NCBI GenBank assembly: GCA_964559455.1
Contig: CAZLHO010000032.1
Span: forward strand, 1-32,674
DNA from: CAZLHO01 sp964559455
GTDB taxonomy: Bacteria > Krumholzibacteriota > Krumholzibacteriia > LZORAL124-64-63
DNA: 32,674 nucleotides
Reading direction: 5' to 3'
Position numbers and translations under genes: made by a program. This document shows positions 14,200 through 22,015 of the stretch, piece after piece (position 1 is the first letter of the stretch; each line of letters starts with the position of its first letter). Under the pieces are notes generated by a model. That model saw only the letters and a program-made list of their open reading frames with translations, was not told where the DNA came from and did no database searches.

Positions 14200-15504
14200 T
14201 CAAGAGCGAAATCCACGCACCGACCGCGTTGTCCACCGGAACGAAGTGACGCCACGATGAGCGCCCCCCGGGACGGCGAGGAGGGAAAGGAGCACAAGCA
14301 AGCATCCCGACATCATCACCATCAGCCCGCTGCCGCGTGCGGCGCCCGTGCCGATCACCCTGCCCACGCTGTCCGCCAGCGGCCCGCCCACGCTCAGCAA
14401 CGGGTTGAACACCCGGTCCGCCAGCACGCCCGCCACCCCGAACGCGACCAGCATCCCCGCCTGGGAAATGAGCGAGATCAGGGACCACAGGCGCCCCTGC
14501 AGCCCGTTGTCGATGTTCCGGCGGAACAGCACTTCCAGGCTCGTATTCACGAAGGGCAGGGTGGCGAACAGCCCGAAGGCCGCCACCGTGAAGGGCGCGA
14601 TGCCGACGCTCGCCCCGAGCCCCAGGCAGAAGAAGCCCGCCGCGCCGAGCGCGAGCGGCAGGATCCGGTCCTCGCGCCGCTTCCCGCCCAGGCACCCGAT
14701 CGCCAGGCTGCTGACGAGCATGCCGCTGGCGGTCAGGGACTGCACCCTGCCCAGGGTCGCGGCATCGGCGATGGACAGGACGATCGGCACGAACAGCGAC
14801 TGCAGGACGCCCGTCAAGAAAGTCACGCCCGCGGTGACGACGAGCAGGCGGCGGACGAAGCCGTTCCCGGCGAGATAGCCGAGGCCGTCGACCAGGTCCC
14901 GGCGGAAGCCCCCGCCGGCGGCCGTCGCCCTCTTGCGGACCTCGACCTTCCCTATGGCCAGCGCCGCCAGGGCCGCTGCGACGAAGGAAGCGGCGTCGAC
15001 GACGAGCACCAGGGGCAGGCTCAGGCGCGCCAGCAGCTGGACGGCGAGGATGGGCGCCAGCAGATAGCGCGAGGCCTCCGCCAGCTGGATCAGCCCGCCG
15101 GCCCGGGAGTATTCCCGCTCGTCGAGCAGGTCGGTGACCGTGGCCTTGAAGGCCGGGGACTGCAGCGCGACGAAGACCGAGCTCAGGGCGACGCCCAGGT
15201 AGATCGGCCAGCGTCGTCCGGGCCAGAGCAGCAGCACGCCGACGACGCAGAGGATCCCCAGCGCGGAGCCCAGGTCCCCCGTCGCCATCAACAGCCGCCG
15301 GTTGCGCCGGTCGGCGATCACGCCCCCGACGGGCGCGAGCAGGATCGAGGGCAGGAACGCGGACAGCAGCAGCAGGGAGTAGGCCGCCGCGCTGCCCGTC
15401 TCCCGGAAAAGGTGGACGCCCAGGGCGAAGGCGCTGACGCCGCTGCCGATCCGGGACAGGACCTGGCCGGTCCAGACGACCAGGAACAGCCTGGAGGGCC
15501 TCAT
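14200..15504 (-). CDS. MFS exporter, DHA3 (macrolide-efflux-like) type
   Basis: A 434-residue inner-membrane transporter with about twelve hydrophobic helices. The loop between helices 2 and 3 reads GGVIADRRNRRLLM (60-73), the major-facilitator signature G-x-x-x-D-R-x-x-R-R. Overall organisation, including LSSVFVALQSPAFKAT and the central charged loop KVEVRKRATA, resembles proton-driven DHA3 exporters such as the MefA group. The substrate is unknown. The ATG at 15504 follows the stop of the CPBP/beta-lactamase fusion by 11 bases, with GAGGGGG before it. It is the last gene of a TetR-controlled operon, which fits drug or toxic-compound efflux. Confidence 0.87.
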   Translation of the reverse strand: MRPSRLFLVVWTGQVLSRIGSGVSAFALGVHLFRETGSAAAYSLLLLSAFLPSILLAPVGGVIADRRNRRLLMATGDLGSALGILCVVGVLLLWPGRRWPIYLGVALSSVFVALQSPAFKATVTDLLDEREYSRAGGLIQLAEASRYLLAPILAVQLLARLSLPLVLVVDAASFVAAALAALAIGKVEVRKRATAAGGGFRRDLVDGLGYLAGNGFVRRLLVVTAGVTFLTGVLQSLFVPIVLSIADAATLGRVQSLTASGMLVSSLAIGCLGGKRREDRILPLALGAAGFFCLGLGASVGIAPFTVAAFGLFATLPFVNTSLEVLFRRNIDNGLQGRLWSLISLISQAGMLVAFGVAGVLADRVFNPLLSVGGPLADSVGRVIGTGAARGSGLMVMMSGCLLVLLSLLAVPGGAHRGVTSFRWTTRSVRGFRS

Positions 15505-15515
15505 CGTCCGCCCCC

Positions 15516-17555
15516 TCAGTCGCCGGCGCCGGGTTCTGTCTCCAGGGCCTCGACGACGACCCGGGCCAGGCGGAGCTCCATGTCCCCGACGAAGGACGTG
15601 GAGCCGTCGTCGCCGATGTCCGTGTTGACCTGGAAGGCGACCGCGACGCCGTACGCGGGATAGTAGCGCAGGCTGGAGCAGTAGCCGGGGATCCAGCCGC
15701 CGTGTCCATAGCTCGGGCCGAGGGGGCCGTCCTCATGGATGCCGACGCCGAGAGCGTAGCGGACGCCAGGGTCGTCGTCGCCGATCGGCACCGACCGCAG
15801 CAGGGTCTGCATATATCCGTCCGCCATGGCGCGGCCCTCGAACAGGGCCTTGGCCCAGACCACCAGGTCCTTGGGATTGCTGACCAGCCCCCCTCCTGCG
15901 CCCTCGATCACGGGATCCCAGGCCATGACGCCGGGGCTCAGGGTCGTCTTGGCGGGCAGGCCGAACTCGTTGTCCGGCGACATGTAGCCGGCGGCGAGGC
16001 CGGGCAGGTCGGGCCGATCGGACGGGCCGGTCAGAACCAGGCCCAGCGGGTCCAGGAAGCGGCGCTCGATCGTCGCGAAACAGCCCTGCCCCGTGACCGA
16101 CTCGACGGCCAGACCCGCCAGCAGGTAACCCGTGTCGCTGTAACGCCATCCCTCTCCCGCAGGAAAGAGCGGCTCCCGGTCGAGCACCAGCGCGATCAGG
16201 TCCTCCGGCGCCATGGGTCCGGCGGCGGCCAGCCGGTTCTCGCTCCACGCCGCCGCGAAGGATTCCTCTTCGACATGGTTCCCGACGCCGGATGCGTGGG
16301 TCAGGAGATGGCGCAGCGTGATCGCGCCGTGGTTGGGCAGGCGCGGGAACCACGTCCGGTCGCCGAGCCACTCCGAGACGGGGACGTCGAGATCCAGGAC
16401 GCCTTCCTGCGCGAGCGAGAGCACGGCCGCCGCGACGAAGGTCTTGCCGACGCTCGCCGCGAGCATCCGGGAGTCCGGCAGCATCGGCAGGCCGAGTTCG
16501 ACGTCGGCCAGACCGGCGGCCGCGACGGAGACAGTGCCGTCGGGGAGGATGAAGGCGGCGGTCACGCCGGGAAGATCGTATCGAACGCGAAGGGCCTCGA
16601 GTTCCGACCGGAACCCGGCATCCAGGTCCGGCGCGGCACCGGCGGCGCCCCCGGTGGCGGTCGCCGCCAGCACCAGTCCCGCCAGGATCAGCGTGAAGAT
16701 GCCTGTCGGGCGCCGCGCCGGCCTCGGCGCCACGGCCCGCTCGACGCGCATGGTCCTGCCGAAAGCCAGCACGATGCCCACGGCGGCCGCGACCCAGCAG
16801 ACGGTGTAGACCGTCTCGCCTCCCGGCGACAGCGCGATCAGCTCGCCGGCGAGGTTGACCATCGCGTGGAAGATCACGAGCACGAGCACGCTGCGCCGCG
16901 CATTGATGTAGATCCACGTCACCACCACGCTCAAGGCCACGATCCCGATGAAATGCAGCCAGAACTCGAGCGTCCCGACGCCCAGCCCCGCCTGATAGGT
17001 CTCCGGGATGAAGGAGGCGGGCAGGTGCCACAGCGACCAGACGCCGCCCAGGATCAGGCTGGACTTGACGGCATGGCGGGACTCCTGGAGGCGACCCAGC
17101 GCGTAGCCTCGCCACCCGATCTCCTCGAGCAGGGGGACCAGGCTCAGGACGAAGAGGGTGAGCACTTGCCCGGCGGGGTCGGCCAGGAACGCGGGCCCGG
17201 CCTCGCCCCAGCGCAGGCCGGTTCCGCCGGCCAAGCCGTCGATCAGGCCGGCCAGCAGCTGCAGGATGAAGGGCAGCGCCACGACGACGACCAGCCAGGC
17301 GGCGGAGATCCGCCGCGGGTCCAGGGCCCGCCGCCAGTAGCCCCGGCGCTCTTCGCGGCTGCGGGTCAGGCGGTTGAACAGGACTCCCGTCACGCCCGGC
17401 CCGACCATGGCCAGCACCAGCACGGCCATCGCAAGCGACGGCGTGCCGCGGAGGCCCGTGAAGATCAGGAGCGCGCAGAGGCCCCAGGTCCAGGCGTAGG
17501 TGGCGGCGAAGTAGGTCCAGGGGCTGCTCAGCGTTGCGTTGCGTGTCGTCTTCAT
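15516..17555 (-). CDS. CPBP-family membrane protease fused to beta-lactamase-fold serine hydrolase
   Basis: A 679-residue two-part protein. Residues 1-270 are a multi-helix CPBP (Abi/CAAX-protease-like) domain with LLEEIGWRG (142-150; E144, E145, R149), WSLWHLP (His 177) and FHAMVN (His 230), the expected intramembrane metal-site residues. A hydrophobic segment (GIFTLILAGLVLAATA, 285-300) then leads into a class-C beta-lactamase/DD-peptidase-like domain, about 310-675. This has SVGK (S368-K371) as the S-x-x-K nucleophile motif, YSD (472-474) in the Y-x-N position, and HGG (618-620) in place of the K-T-G motif. The internal helix acts as a link placing the second domain in the periplasm. HGG is typical of esterase or peptidase members rather than true beta-lactamases. 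Four bases separate it from tetR. Confidence 0.88.
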   Translation of the reverse strand: MKTTRNATLSSPWTYFAATYAWTWGLCALLIFTGLRGTPSLAMAVLVLAMVGPGVTGVLFNRLTRSREERRGYWRRALDPRRISAAWLVVVVALPFILQLLAGLIDGLAGGTGLRWGEAGPAFLADPAGQVLTLFVLSLVPLLEEIGWRGYALGRLQESRHAVKSSLILGGVWSLWHLPASFIPETYQAGLGVGTLEFWLHFIGIVALSVVVTWIYINARRSVLVLVIFHAMVNLAGELIALSPGGETVYTVCWVAAAVGIVLAFGRTMRVERAVAPRPARRPTGIFTLILAGLVLAATATGGAAGAAPDLDAGFRSELEALRVRYDLPGVTAAFILPDGTVSVAAAGLADVELGLPMLPDSRMLAASVGKTFVAAAVLSLAQEGVLDLDVPVSEWLGDRTWFPRLPNHGAITLRHLLTHASGVGNHVEEESFAAAWSENRLAAAGPMAPEDLIALVLDREPLFPAGEGWRYSDTGYLLAGLAVESVTGQGCFATIERRFLDPLGLVLTGPSDRPDLPGLAAGYMSPDNEFGLPAKTTLSPGVMAWDPVIEGAGGGLVSNPKDLVVWAKALFEGRAMADGYMQTLLRSVPIGDDDPGVRYALGVGIHEDGPLGPSYGHGGWIPGYCSSLRYYPAYGVAVAFQVNTDIGDDGSTSFVGDMELRLARVVVEALETEPGAGD

Positions 17556-17559
17556 CTCG

Positions 17560-18228
17560 CTACTCTCCTTGAACGGCCGGCGGCGGCGTGCCCGCGGACC
17601 GGTTCAGCCAGCCGAAGGAACCCGCCTCGGCCTTCAGAAGGGACTCGATGATCGGCGGAAAGGCCGCCGTCCGTCGGGCGACGGTCGCGCGATCCCAGGG
17701 ATGGATGCCTTCATCGGTCAGGAACTGGACGCCGGCGATCAGCAACTCCGCGACCTCGGTCGGGTGCTCCGTCTCGAAGAGGCCCTCGTCGCAGCCCTGG
17801 CCGATCAGGTCGGCGAAAACGACCGCCAGGCGCTCGACCAGGACGGCCAGCATGCGGGCGTGGAGCCGGACGTTCTCCTCGGTGTGCAGCTGTTCGGTGA
17901 TCGCCTCGGCCTCGCTGTCGTCGGCCGTGAACAGGACGCGGATCTTCACCAGGGCGTCTCCCTCCGTCTCGTCGAGGGCCGCCCTGCGGCGCTCGACGTA
18001 ATCCTCGACGAGCTGGTCGACCACGGCCTCGAGCAGCTTCTCCTTGGACGGGAAGTAGTGGTAGATCGTGCCCTTGGCGATGTTCAGCCGGTTCATGACG
18101 TCGTTCATCGAGGTCCGGTCGTAGCCCTGCGCGAGGAACATCCCGGTCGCCGCCTCGATGATCTCCGCGCGCCTGACCTCGGGCTCCTTGACCGTCCTCT
18201 TCGTCCTCTTCGTCTTCTTCGTGTTCAT
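17560..18228 (-). CDS. TetR/AcrR-family transcriptional regulator
   Basis: A 222-residue repressor-type protein. After a very basic N-terminal tail (NTKKTKRTKRTVK) comes the helix-turn-helix domain: RRAEIIEAATGMFLAQGYDR, then TSMNDVMNRLNIAKGTIYHYF (about 40-60), which is near consensus, and PSKEKLLEAVV. The C-terminal half is a helical ligand-binding and dimerisation domain. The ATG at 18228 has GGAAGGGG seven bases upstream; the frame is open 24 codons further, but those codons do not look like TetR. It is the second gene of an operon whose promoter contains a perfect palindrome, the likely binding site, so self-regulation with the porin, fusion hydrolase and exporter is expected. The ligand is unknown. 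Confidence 0.92.
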   Translation of the reverse strand: MNTKKTKRTKRTVKEPEVRRAEIIEAATGMFLAQGYDRTSMNDVMNRLNIAKGTIYHYFPSKEKLLEAVVDQLVEDYVERRRAALDETEGDALVKIRVLFTADDSEAEAITEQLHTEENVRLHARMLAVLVERLAVVFADLIGQGCDEGLFETEHPTEVAELLIAGVQFLTDEGIHPWDRATVARRTAAFPPIIESLLKAEAGSFGWLNRSAGTPPPAVQGE

Positions 18229-18280
18229 CCCGCATCCCCTTCCCGCATTCTCGCCGGGGGTCGTTCTCCCGCCTTGGAGT

Positions 18281-19159
18281 TCAGAAGCCGTAGACGGCAA
18301 TCAGGCACAGTGTCCGCTGGTGGTCATCCACCGTGTAGGGGCTCCGCCGCGCGTCCTGCAGAAGCATCGTGTCCGCGAAGATCAGGGTCGCCGCCACGCG
18401 CGGCGACAGGGCGTAGCCCACCTGCACGGCGGCCCGCGCATCCCTGAGCCCGGCGCCCGCGTCGAAGACGCCGAGGACTTCGGTCGGGCGCTCGACCGAG
18501 TACCAGGCCTGGGCATAGTCGTGGTCCATGAACTCGAGGCCGAGCATGCCCGTGATCGCCATCCGGCTCGTGACGGGGATCCCTCTCGTGAAGCTCATCG
18601 AGCAAAGGAATCCGTGCCGCACCGCGTCCTCGACTCCCGGCAGGCCGGTCTCGACGCTGGTCGGGTGGTATTCGACCGCGGCGCCGAATGTCCCGACCCG
18701 GGTGCGGTAAGCCAGCGTCGCGCGGGTGCTGGCGAGGGTCTTGAGATTGGGCGTGCCCGCGAGCAGTTCGCGGGTCCGGTCGCTGTGGTCGGCGTCGAAG
18801 CCCATGCCCGAGTACTTCGCCCGGTCGCGCTTCGCGCCCATGCCCACGGCGAGGCTGGCGGCGATCCGTCCGTCCGGAGCCGTGTAGGCGACGCCGGCCC
18901 CCTCCAGCAGCGAGACGAAGTAGGAGTATTGCCGCCGCGAGTACGCGGCCCGGAAGGTGATCAGGGGCGAGACATAATCGTCGTCCGAGCCGGCGTAGAC
19001 GCTGTCCACGAAGAAGCCCGCGCCCACCGTCAGATCCCACTCCTGCGCGGCGACGCCCGTCGCCGCGATGCACAGCGCCGCCAGCACGAGCGCCGCGACC
19101 GGGCTTCCGGTCCGCCGGCGCGAGAGCGCGCCGCCATGGTTGTTGGTCGTCTTCGACAT
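18281..19159 (-). CDS. MipA/OmpV-family outer-membrane protein
   Basis: A 292-residue outer-membrane barrel. Its signal peptide runs to about residue 38 (PVAALVLAALCIAATGVAAQ). The mature start EWDLTVGAGFFVDSVYAGSDD, then VSPLITFRAAYSRRQYSYF, and the end QRTLCLIAVYGF with a final Phe match the MipA/OmpV pattern. In E. coli MipA links murein enzymes; in other bacteria relatives are porin-like or antibiotic-linked. GAGG lies seven bases before the ATG at 19159. The frame is open upstream through the promoter, so no longer start is credible. First gene of the tetR operon, 52 bases before tetR. Confidence 0.85.
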   Translation of the reverse strand: MSKTTNNHGGALSRRRTGSPVAALVLAALCIAATGVAAQEWDLTVGAGFFVDSVYAGSDDDYVSPLITFRAAYSRRQYSYFVSLLEGAGVAYTAPDGRIAASLAVGMGAKRDRAKYSGMGFDADHSDRTRELLAGTPNLKTLASTRATLAYRTRVGTFGAAVEYHPTSVETGLPGVEDAVRHGFLCSMSFTRGIPVTSRMAITGMLGLEFMDHDYAQAWYSVERPTEVLGVFDAGAGLRDARAAVQVGYALSPRVAATLIFADTMLLQDARRSPYTVDDHQRTLCLIAVYGF

Positions 19160-19223
19160 CGTTGGCACCTCGCTAAGGTCCTGAGTCCGAAATCCAACCG
19201 GGCCGCCCCGGGTCATGCCGCTC

Positions 19224-19252
19224 AATATATATTGTGACCGACCGTCGGTCAA
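19224..19252 (-). promoter_or_regulatory. Promoter of the mipA-tetR-hydrolase-MFS operon
   Basis: On the minus strand TTGACC (19247-19252), a 17-base spacer and TATATT (19224-19229) match vegetative promoter boxes well. Transcription would begin near 19217, about 58 bases before the porin ATG. Confidence 0.72.
19235..19251. promoter_or_regulatory. TetR-type operator palindrome
   Basis: TGACCGAC and GTCGGTCA are perfect eight-base arms around a central C. The site covers most of the -35 box and the upstream half of the spacer, so a bound dimer would block RNA polymerase. The GACCG...CGGTC pattern is common among TetR-family operators, and tetR is the second gene of the operon it controls. Confidence 0.72.
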
Positions 19253-19367
19253 TAAGAATTTCAAGAAAATTTCCTGCCCGGCAGAGCCCCCCTTCTCTCT
19301 GTTCTGATAATGTTTAAGTTCTTTTTTTATAAATGTTTACGGCTCGGTCTGCTCCAGGGGCCGTCCT

Positions 19368-19386
19368 GGCGCTCCCCGCGAGCGCC
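19368..19386 (-). terminator. Possible terminator of the esterase gene
   Basis: GGCGCTC and GAGCGCC pair around CCCGC, about 35 bases past the esterase stop codon on the minus strand. No T-run follows directly. An AT-rich patch, including seven T residues, lies further on at about 19300-19340. Confidence 0.35.
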
Positions 19387-19419
19387 GCCAGTCGCGTCCG
19401 ATTTCCATGGCCTCGGGGG

Positions 19420-20181
19420 TCAGTCTGCAGACCAGACGGTATCGGCCAGCCAGGACACGGCCTGGGCCAGGTAGGGCCGGTACGCCAGGACCTCGCCGTG
19501 GGTCAGCCCGCTCGCGACCAGCAGGTCGGCGATGCCGCCCAGGCTCTGCAAGGTCGCCACGGCTGCCTGCGTGTATTCGATCGGATAGCGCTCGTCCTCG
19601 TCACCCTGGATGGCCAGCAGGGGCACCTGCGGAGTCAGCACGGCCGAGGGCTCGCAGGCCATGGGGATCGCCGCGCTGAACAGCTCCGGATGCACCGACA
19701 CCAGGTACCACGTGCCGTCGCCGCCCATGCTGTAACCCGTGACCACGACGCGTTGTGGATCGACCGGCCAGACCGCCGTCGCCGCCTCGACCAGCGACGC
19801 CAGCGTGCGCGCCGCCGCGGGGCCGGTCCAGTCGGACCCGGAAGCCGTCGGCGCGACGATGATCGCGCCCAGATCGCGCAGGCCGGGCTCGGCCAGCGCC
19901 CGCAGGTACTGCTCGGCCAGATTGTCGATGTCCGAGCCGGCCCAGTGCAGGGCCAGCACCAGCGGGGCGTCGGCGGCGGGCGCGGGAGCAGGCACCGACA
20001 GGCACAGGCGCAACGGCGCGTCCGCCGAACCGACCGTCACGACGCGGATGCCGGGCGACAGATCGACGCTCGCCAGATGGGCGGCCTCGATCACCGTCGC
20101 CGGCGCGGGACCGACGACGTCGTCGGAGGCGCAGCCGACGGCGAGCAGCAGGAGGCAGATCGGCCAGTGGGAGCGGCGCAT
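19420..20181 (-). CDS. Lipoprotein alpha/beta-hydrolase (esterase, PHB-depolymerase-like)
   Basis: A 253-residue lipid-anchored hydrolase. The lipobox is LLLAVGCAS (Cys 17). The catalytic triad can be placed: Ser 151 in GYSMGG (149-154), an Asp in IQGDEDERYP (194 or 196), and His 228 in LTHGE. VLALHWAG (75-82) supplies the oxyanion region. The layout resembles LpqC-type esterases and the polyhydroxyalkanoate depolymerase group acting in the periplasm on ester-linked material such as feruloyl or acetyl esters. The substrate is not evident. GGAG lies 11 bases before the ATG. The gene stands alone on the minus strand. Confidence 0.83.
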   Translation of the reverse strand: MRRSHWPICLLLLAVGCASDDVVGPAPATVIEAAHLASVDLSPGIRVVTVGSADAPLRLCLSVPAPAPAADAPLVLALHWAGSDIDNLAEQYLRALAEPGLRDLGAIIVAPTASGSDWTGPAAARTLASLVEAATAVWPVDPQRVVVTGYSMGGDGTWYLVSVHPELFSAAIPMACEPSAVLTPQVPLLAIQGDEDERYPIEYTQAAVATLQSLGGIADLLVASGLTHGEVLAYRPYLAQAVSWLADTVWSAD

Positions 20182-20296
20182 GGGTCGGACGGCTCCGTTC
20201 AGGGGATTCGATTCACGGATTCAAATTAGGGAGCCGATGAGGCCGGGACAACAACCCCTCGCGCCCGCCGCGTCAGGGAGAGCCGGCCCCCACGAC

Positions 20297-20332
20297 AACG
20301 ACCGCCCGGGAGCGGGCTCCCGGGCGGTCGTT
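20297..20332 (-). terminator. Large perfect hairpin after the outer-membrane barrel gene
   Basis: Seventeen-base arms (20297-20313 and 20316-20332; core ACCGCCCGGGAGC) pair without mismatch around GG. It begins 17 bases after the stop codon of the minus-strand barrel gene. There is no T-run, but the position and strength fit a terminator or RNA-stabilising 3' end. Confidence 0.65.
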
Positions 20333-20349
20333 CGAAGTCCTCTTCCCGG

Positions 20350-21345
20350 CTAGTACAGCTTGGTCGGGCTGTAGCTGAACTGGAAGATCACGGCCACGTC
20401 GCGATCCTCGTCGGCGAACTCGTCGTCGTACGAGGTCACCACGGGCAGACGGGCGCCCAGGAAGGGCTGGAACGATCCCAGGGCGTAGCTCACTCCGGGG
20501 TACACGTCGACCAGGGTGCCCTTGGTCAGGATATCGCCCTCGAAGCCGGGCGTCGAATCGCTGTACTCGGTCTTGACGGTGCCGTCGCCGATCATCGTGG
20601 CGCTGGCGCCCAGGTGCAGCCAGAACTTGCGGCCGACGAGCTTGCGGCCGAACAAGGCGGCCGAGACCTGGTCGGCGGAGGTGGTGGTCACGGTCTGGGT
20701 GTTGACGCCGTTGTCGAAGACCGTCTCGTTGCCGGTGTTCATGCGGTACACCAGCGAAGCCAGCCAACCGCTGGTCGGCGACGACTGGGCGTACTGGCCG
20801 CGGGCGATCATGTCGAGGGTGCCGGTGCCCAGGGGCACTATCTGCTCGAAGCCGGCGTCGTCCTCCACCTTCTTCTCGTCGTCGCCGGTGGGCAGCTTGG
20901 CCGTCACCTGCAGGCGGAAGAGCTTGCCGGGCGTACCCAGGACCTTCGTGTACTCGGCGTCCAGGCAGATGTCGCCCAGGCCGCTGGCGGTGGCTTCGCT
21001 GCCCCAGAAGTACATCTTCCGCTCGAAGATCAAGGGCACGCGCGCCTTCAGCTTGAACTGCGGCGAAATGCGGTAGGAGGGGGTCAACAGGCCGGCCTTC
21101 ATGTCGGACGAAACCTCGACATAGGCGCCGACGCCCAGGTCTGCGGGAGCGAGAGGCCGGCCGTCGACGGTCAGGCCGTCGGAAGACGGCGCGAAGTCGT
21201 CGATGGTCGGAACGATCAGGGGGGCGATCACGGGATCGACCATGGGATCAGGGCCGCCCTCCATGGGCTCCTGGGCGTGCGCGGCGGCGGCAATCAGGAG
21301 CGAGAGCAGACAGACGAGCGTGATGCAGAGCTTCTTGGCGTTCAT
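20350..21345 (-). CDS. Outer-membrane beta-barrel protein, unknown cargo
   Basis: A 331-residue exported barrel. The signal peptide ends in LLIAAAAHAQ. An acidic, proline-rich stretch (QEPMEGGPDPMVDPVIAPL) leads into repeated amphipathic strands of about ten residues, for example LTPSYRISPQFKLKARVPL, RLQVTAKLPTGD and FWLHLGASATMIG. The protein closes with VIFQFSYSPTKLY, an aromatic C-terminus typical of BAM substrates. The AKLPTGD segment recalls the transporter-like barrels of phenol-degradation loci (MetA-pathway family); that link is tentative. AAAGGGG precedes the ATG. It has its own promoter and a very strong 3' hairpin, which suggests high expression. Confidence 0.78.
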   Translation of the reverse strand: MNAKKLCITLVCLLSLLIAAAAHAQEPMEGGPDPMVDPVIAPLIVPTIDDFAPSSDGLTVDGRPLAPADLGVGAYVEVSSDMKAGLLTPSYRISPQFKLKARVPLIFERKMYFWGSEATASGLGDICLDAEYTKVLGTPGKLFRLQVTAKLPTGDDEKKVEDDAGFEQIVPLGTGTLDMIARGQYAQSSPTSGWLASLVYRMNTGNETVFDNGVNTQTVTTTSADQVSAALFGRKLVGRKFWLHLGASATMIGDGTVKTEYSDSTPGFEGDILTKGTLVDVYPGVSYALGSFQPFLGARLPVVTSYDDEFADEDRDVAVIFQFSYSPTKLY

Positions 21346-21377
21346 TCAGACCCCTTTCAAAGGTGAGTTTCCGCGCA

Positions 21378-21406
21378 ACACTAATCGCGCGAATGCCGCC
21401 TTTCAA
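21378..21406 (-). promoter_or_regulatory. Promoter of the outer-membrane barrel gene
   Basis: On the minus strand TTGAAA (21401-21406), a 17-base spacer and TAGTGT (21378-21383) lie about 33 bases before the ATG. Both boxes match the vegetative consensus reasonably well. Confidence 0.55.
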
Positions 21407-21473
21407 CTGCAATAACATCCTGAAAACGAATTGCCGGATCGACTGAAAACCGTGGCCCGGCTTTGCTTGCGGA

Positions 21474-21482
21474 TGCTAGTCT
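21474..21482 (+). promoter_or_regulatory. Possible extended -10 element of the cyclase operon
   Basis: TGC followed by TAGTCT resembles an extended -10 box, 46 bases before the first ATG of the operon. No convincing -35 box lies 17 bases upstream, so this is a weak call. Confidence 0.3.
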
Positions 21483-21528
21483 CCTGCGGCGAACCCCCCG
21501 TCATTCATCCTCTTTAAGGAGTGCGACG

Positions 21529-22014
21529 ATGCGCAGGCTACGACGATATGGACTCGTTCTCGCCTTCGCGCTGGCGGCGGTCGCGGCGATCGCCGCCACG
21601 CGGCCGCTCAGCGTGCAGGTGCGCGAAGGTATGCTGCGGGAGCGGCCCTCCTTCCTGGGCAAGGTGACCGTCCCGGTGGCCTACGGCGACCGCCTGACCG
21701 TGCTCGACGAGAGCGCCGGCTGGACCAGGGTCCGCAGCGAGAAAGGCGTCGAGGGCTGGATCCACACCTCGGCCCTGACCGAAAAACGGGTCGTCCTGAA
21801 GGCCGGCGATGCCGACGCGGCCGCCGGCGCCTCCGGCGAAGAGCTCGCCCTCGCGGGCAAGGGATTCAACGCGGAGGTCGAACAGGTCTTCCGCGCCGAC
21901 AATCCCGAGGCGCAGTACGCCTGGGTCGACCGCATGGCGGCGATGGTGGTCAGCGCGGACGAGGCGGCCGCCTTCCTGGCCGCCGGCGACGTCGCGCCGA
22001 AGGGTGGCGAGTGA
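21529..22014 (+). CDS. SH3-domain envelope protein
   Basis: A 161-residue exported or membrane-anchored protein. One hydrophobic segment (LVLAFALAAVAAIAAT) at the N-terminus is a signal peptide or anchor. Residues 28-85 form a bacterial SH3 (SH3b) domain: LSVQVREGMLRERPSFLGKV, the turn GDRLTVLDESAGWTRVR, and VEGWIHTSAL. These domains bind peptidoglycan peptides or proteins in the periplasm. The Ala/Gly-rich remainder (about 95-161) has no clear family. AAGGAG lies seven bases before the ATG; the frame is open 22 codons further without a ribosome-binding site. It leads a tight five-gene unit and its stop is one base before the protease ATG. Confidence 0.85.
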   Translation: MRRLRRYGLVLAFALAAVAAIAATRPLSVQVREGMLRERPSFLGKVTVPVAYGDRLTVLDESAGWTRVRSEKGVEGWIHTSALTEKRVVLKAGDADAAAGASGEELALAGKGFNAEVEQVFRADNPEAQYAWVDRMAAMVVSADEAAAFLAAGDVAPKGGE

Positions 22015-22015
22015 C

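Noticed and set aside
15516..16600. A true beta-lactamase conferring resistance
   Set aside because: The third motif is H-G-G and the second Y-S-D, which occur widely in esterases and D-peptidases. Context with an exporter is suggestive only.
15702..17651. A plus-strand open frame of 649 codons across the fusion hydrolase
   Set aside because: Low-complexity Gly/Gln/Asp/Arg sequence with no motif; antisense to two domains with full active sites.
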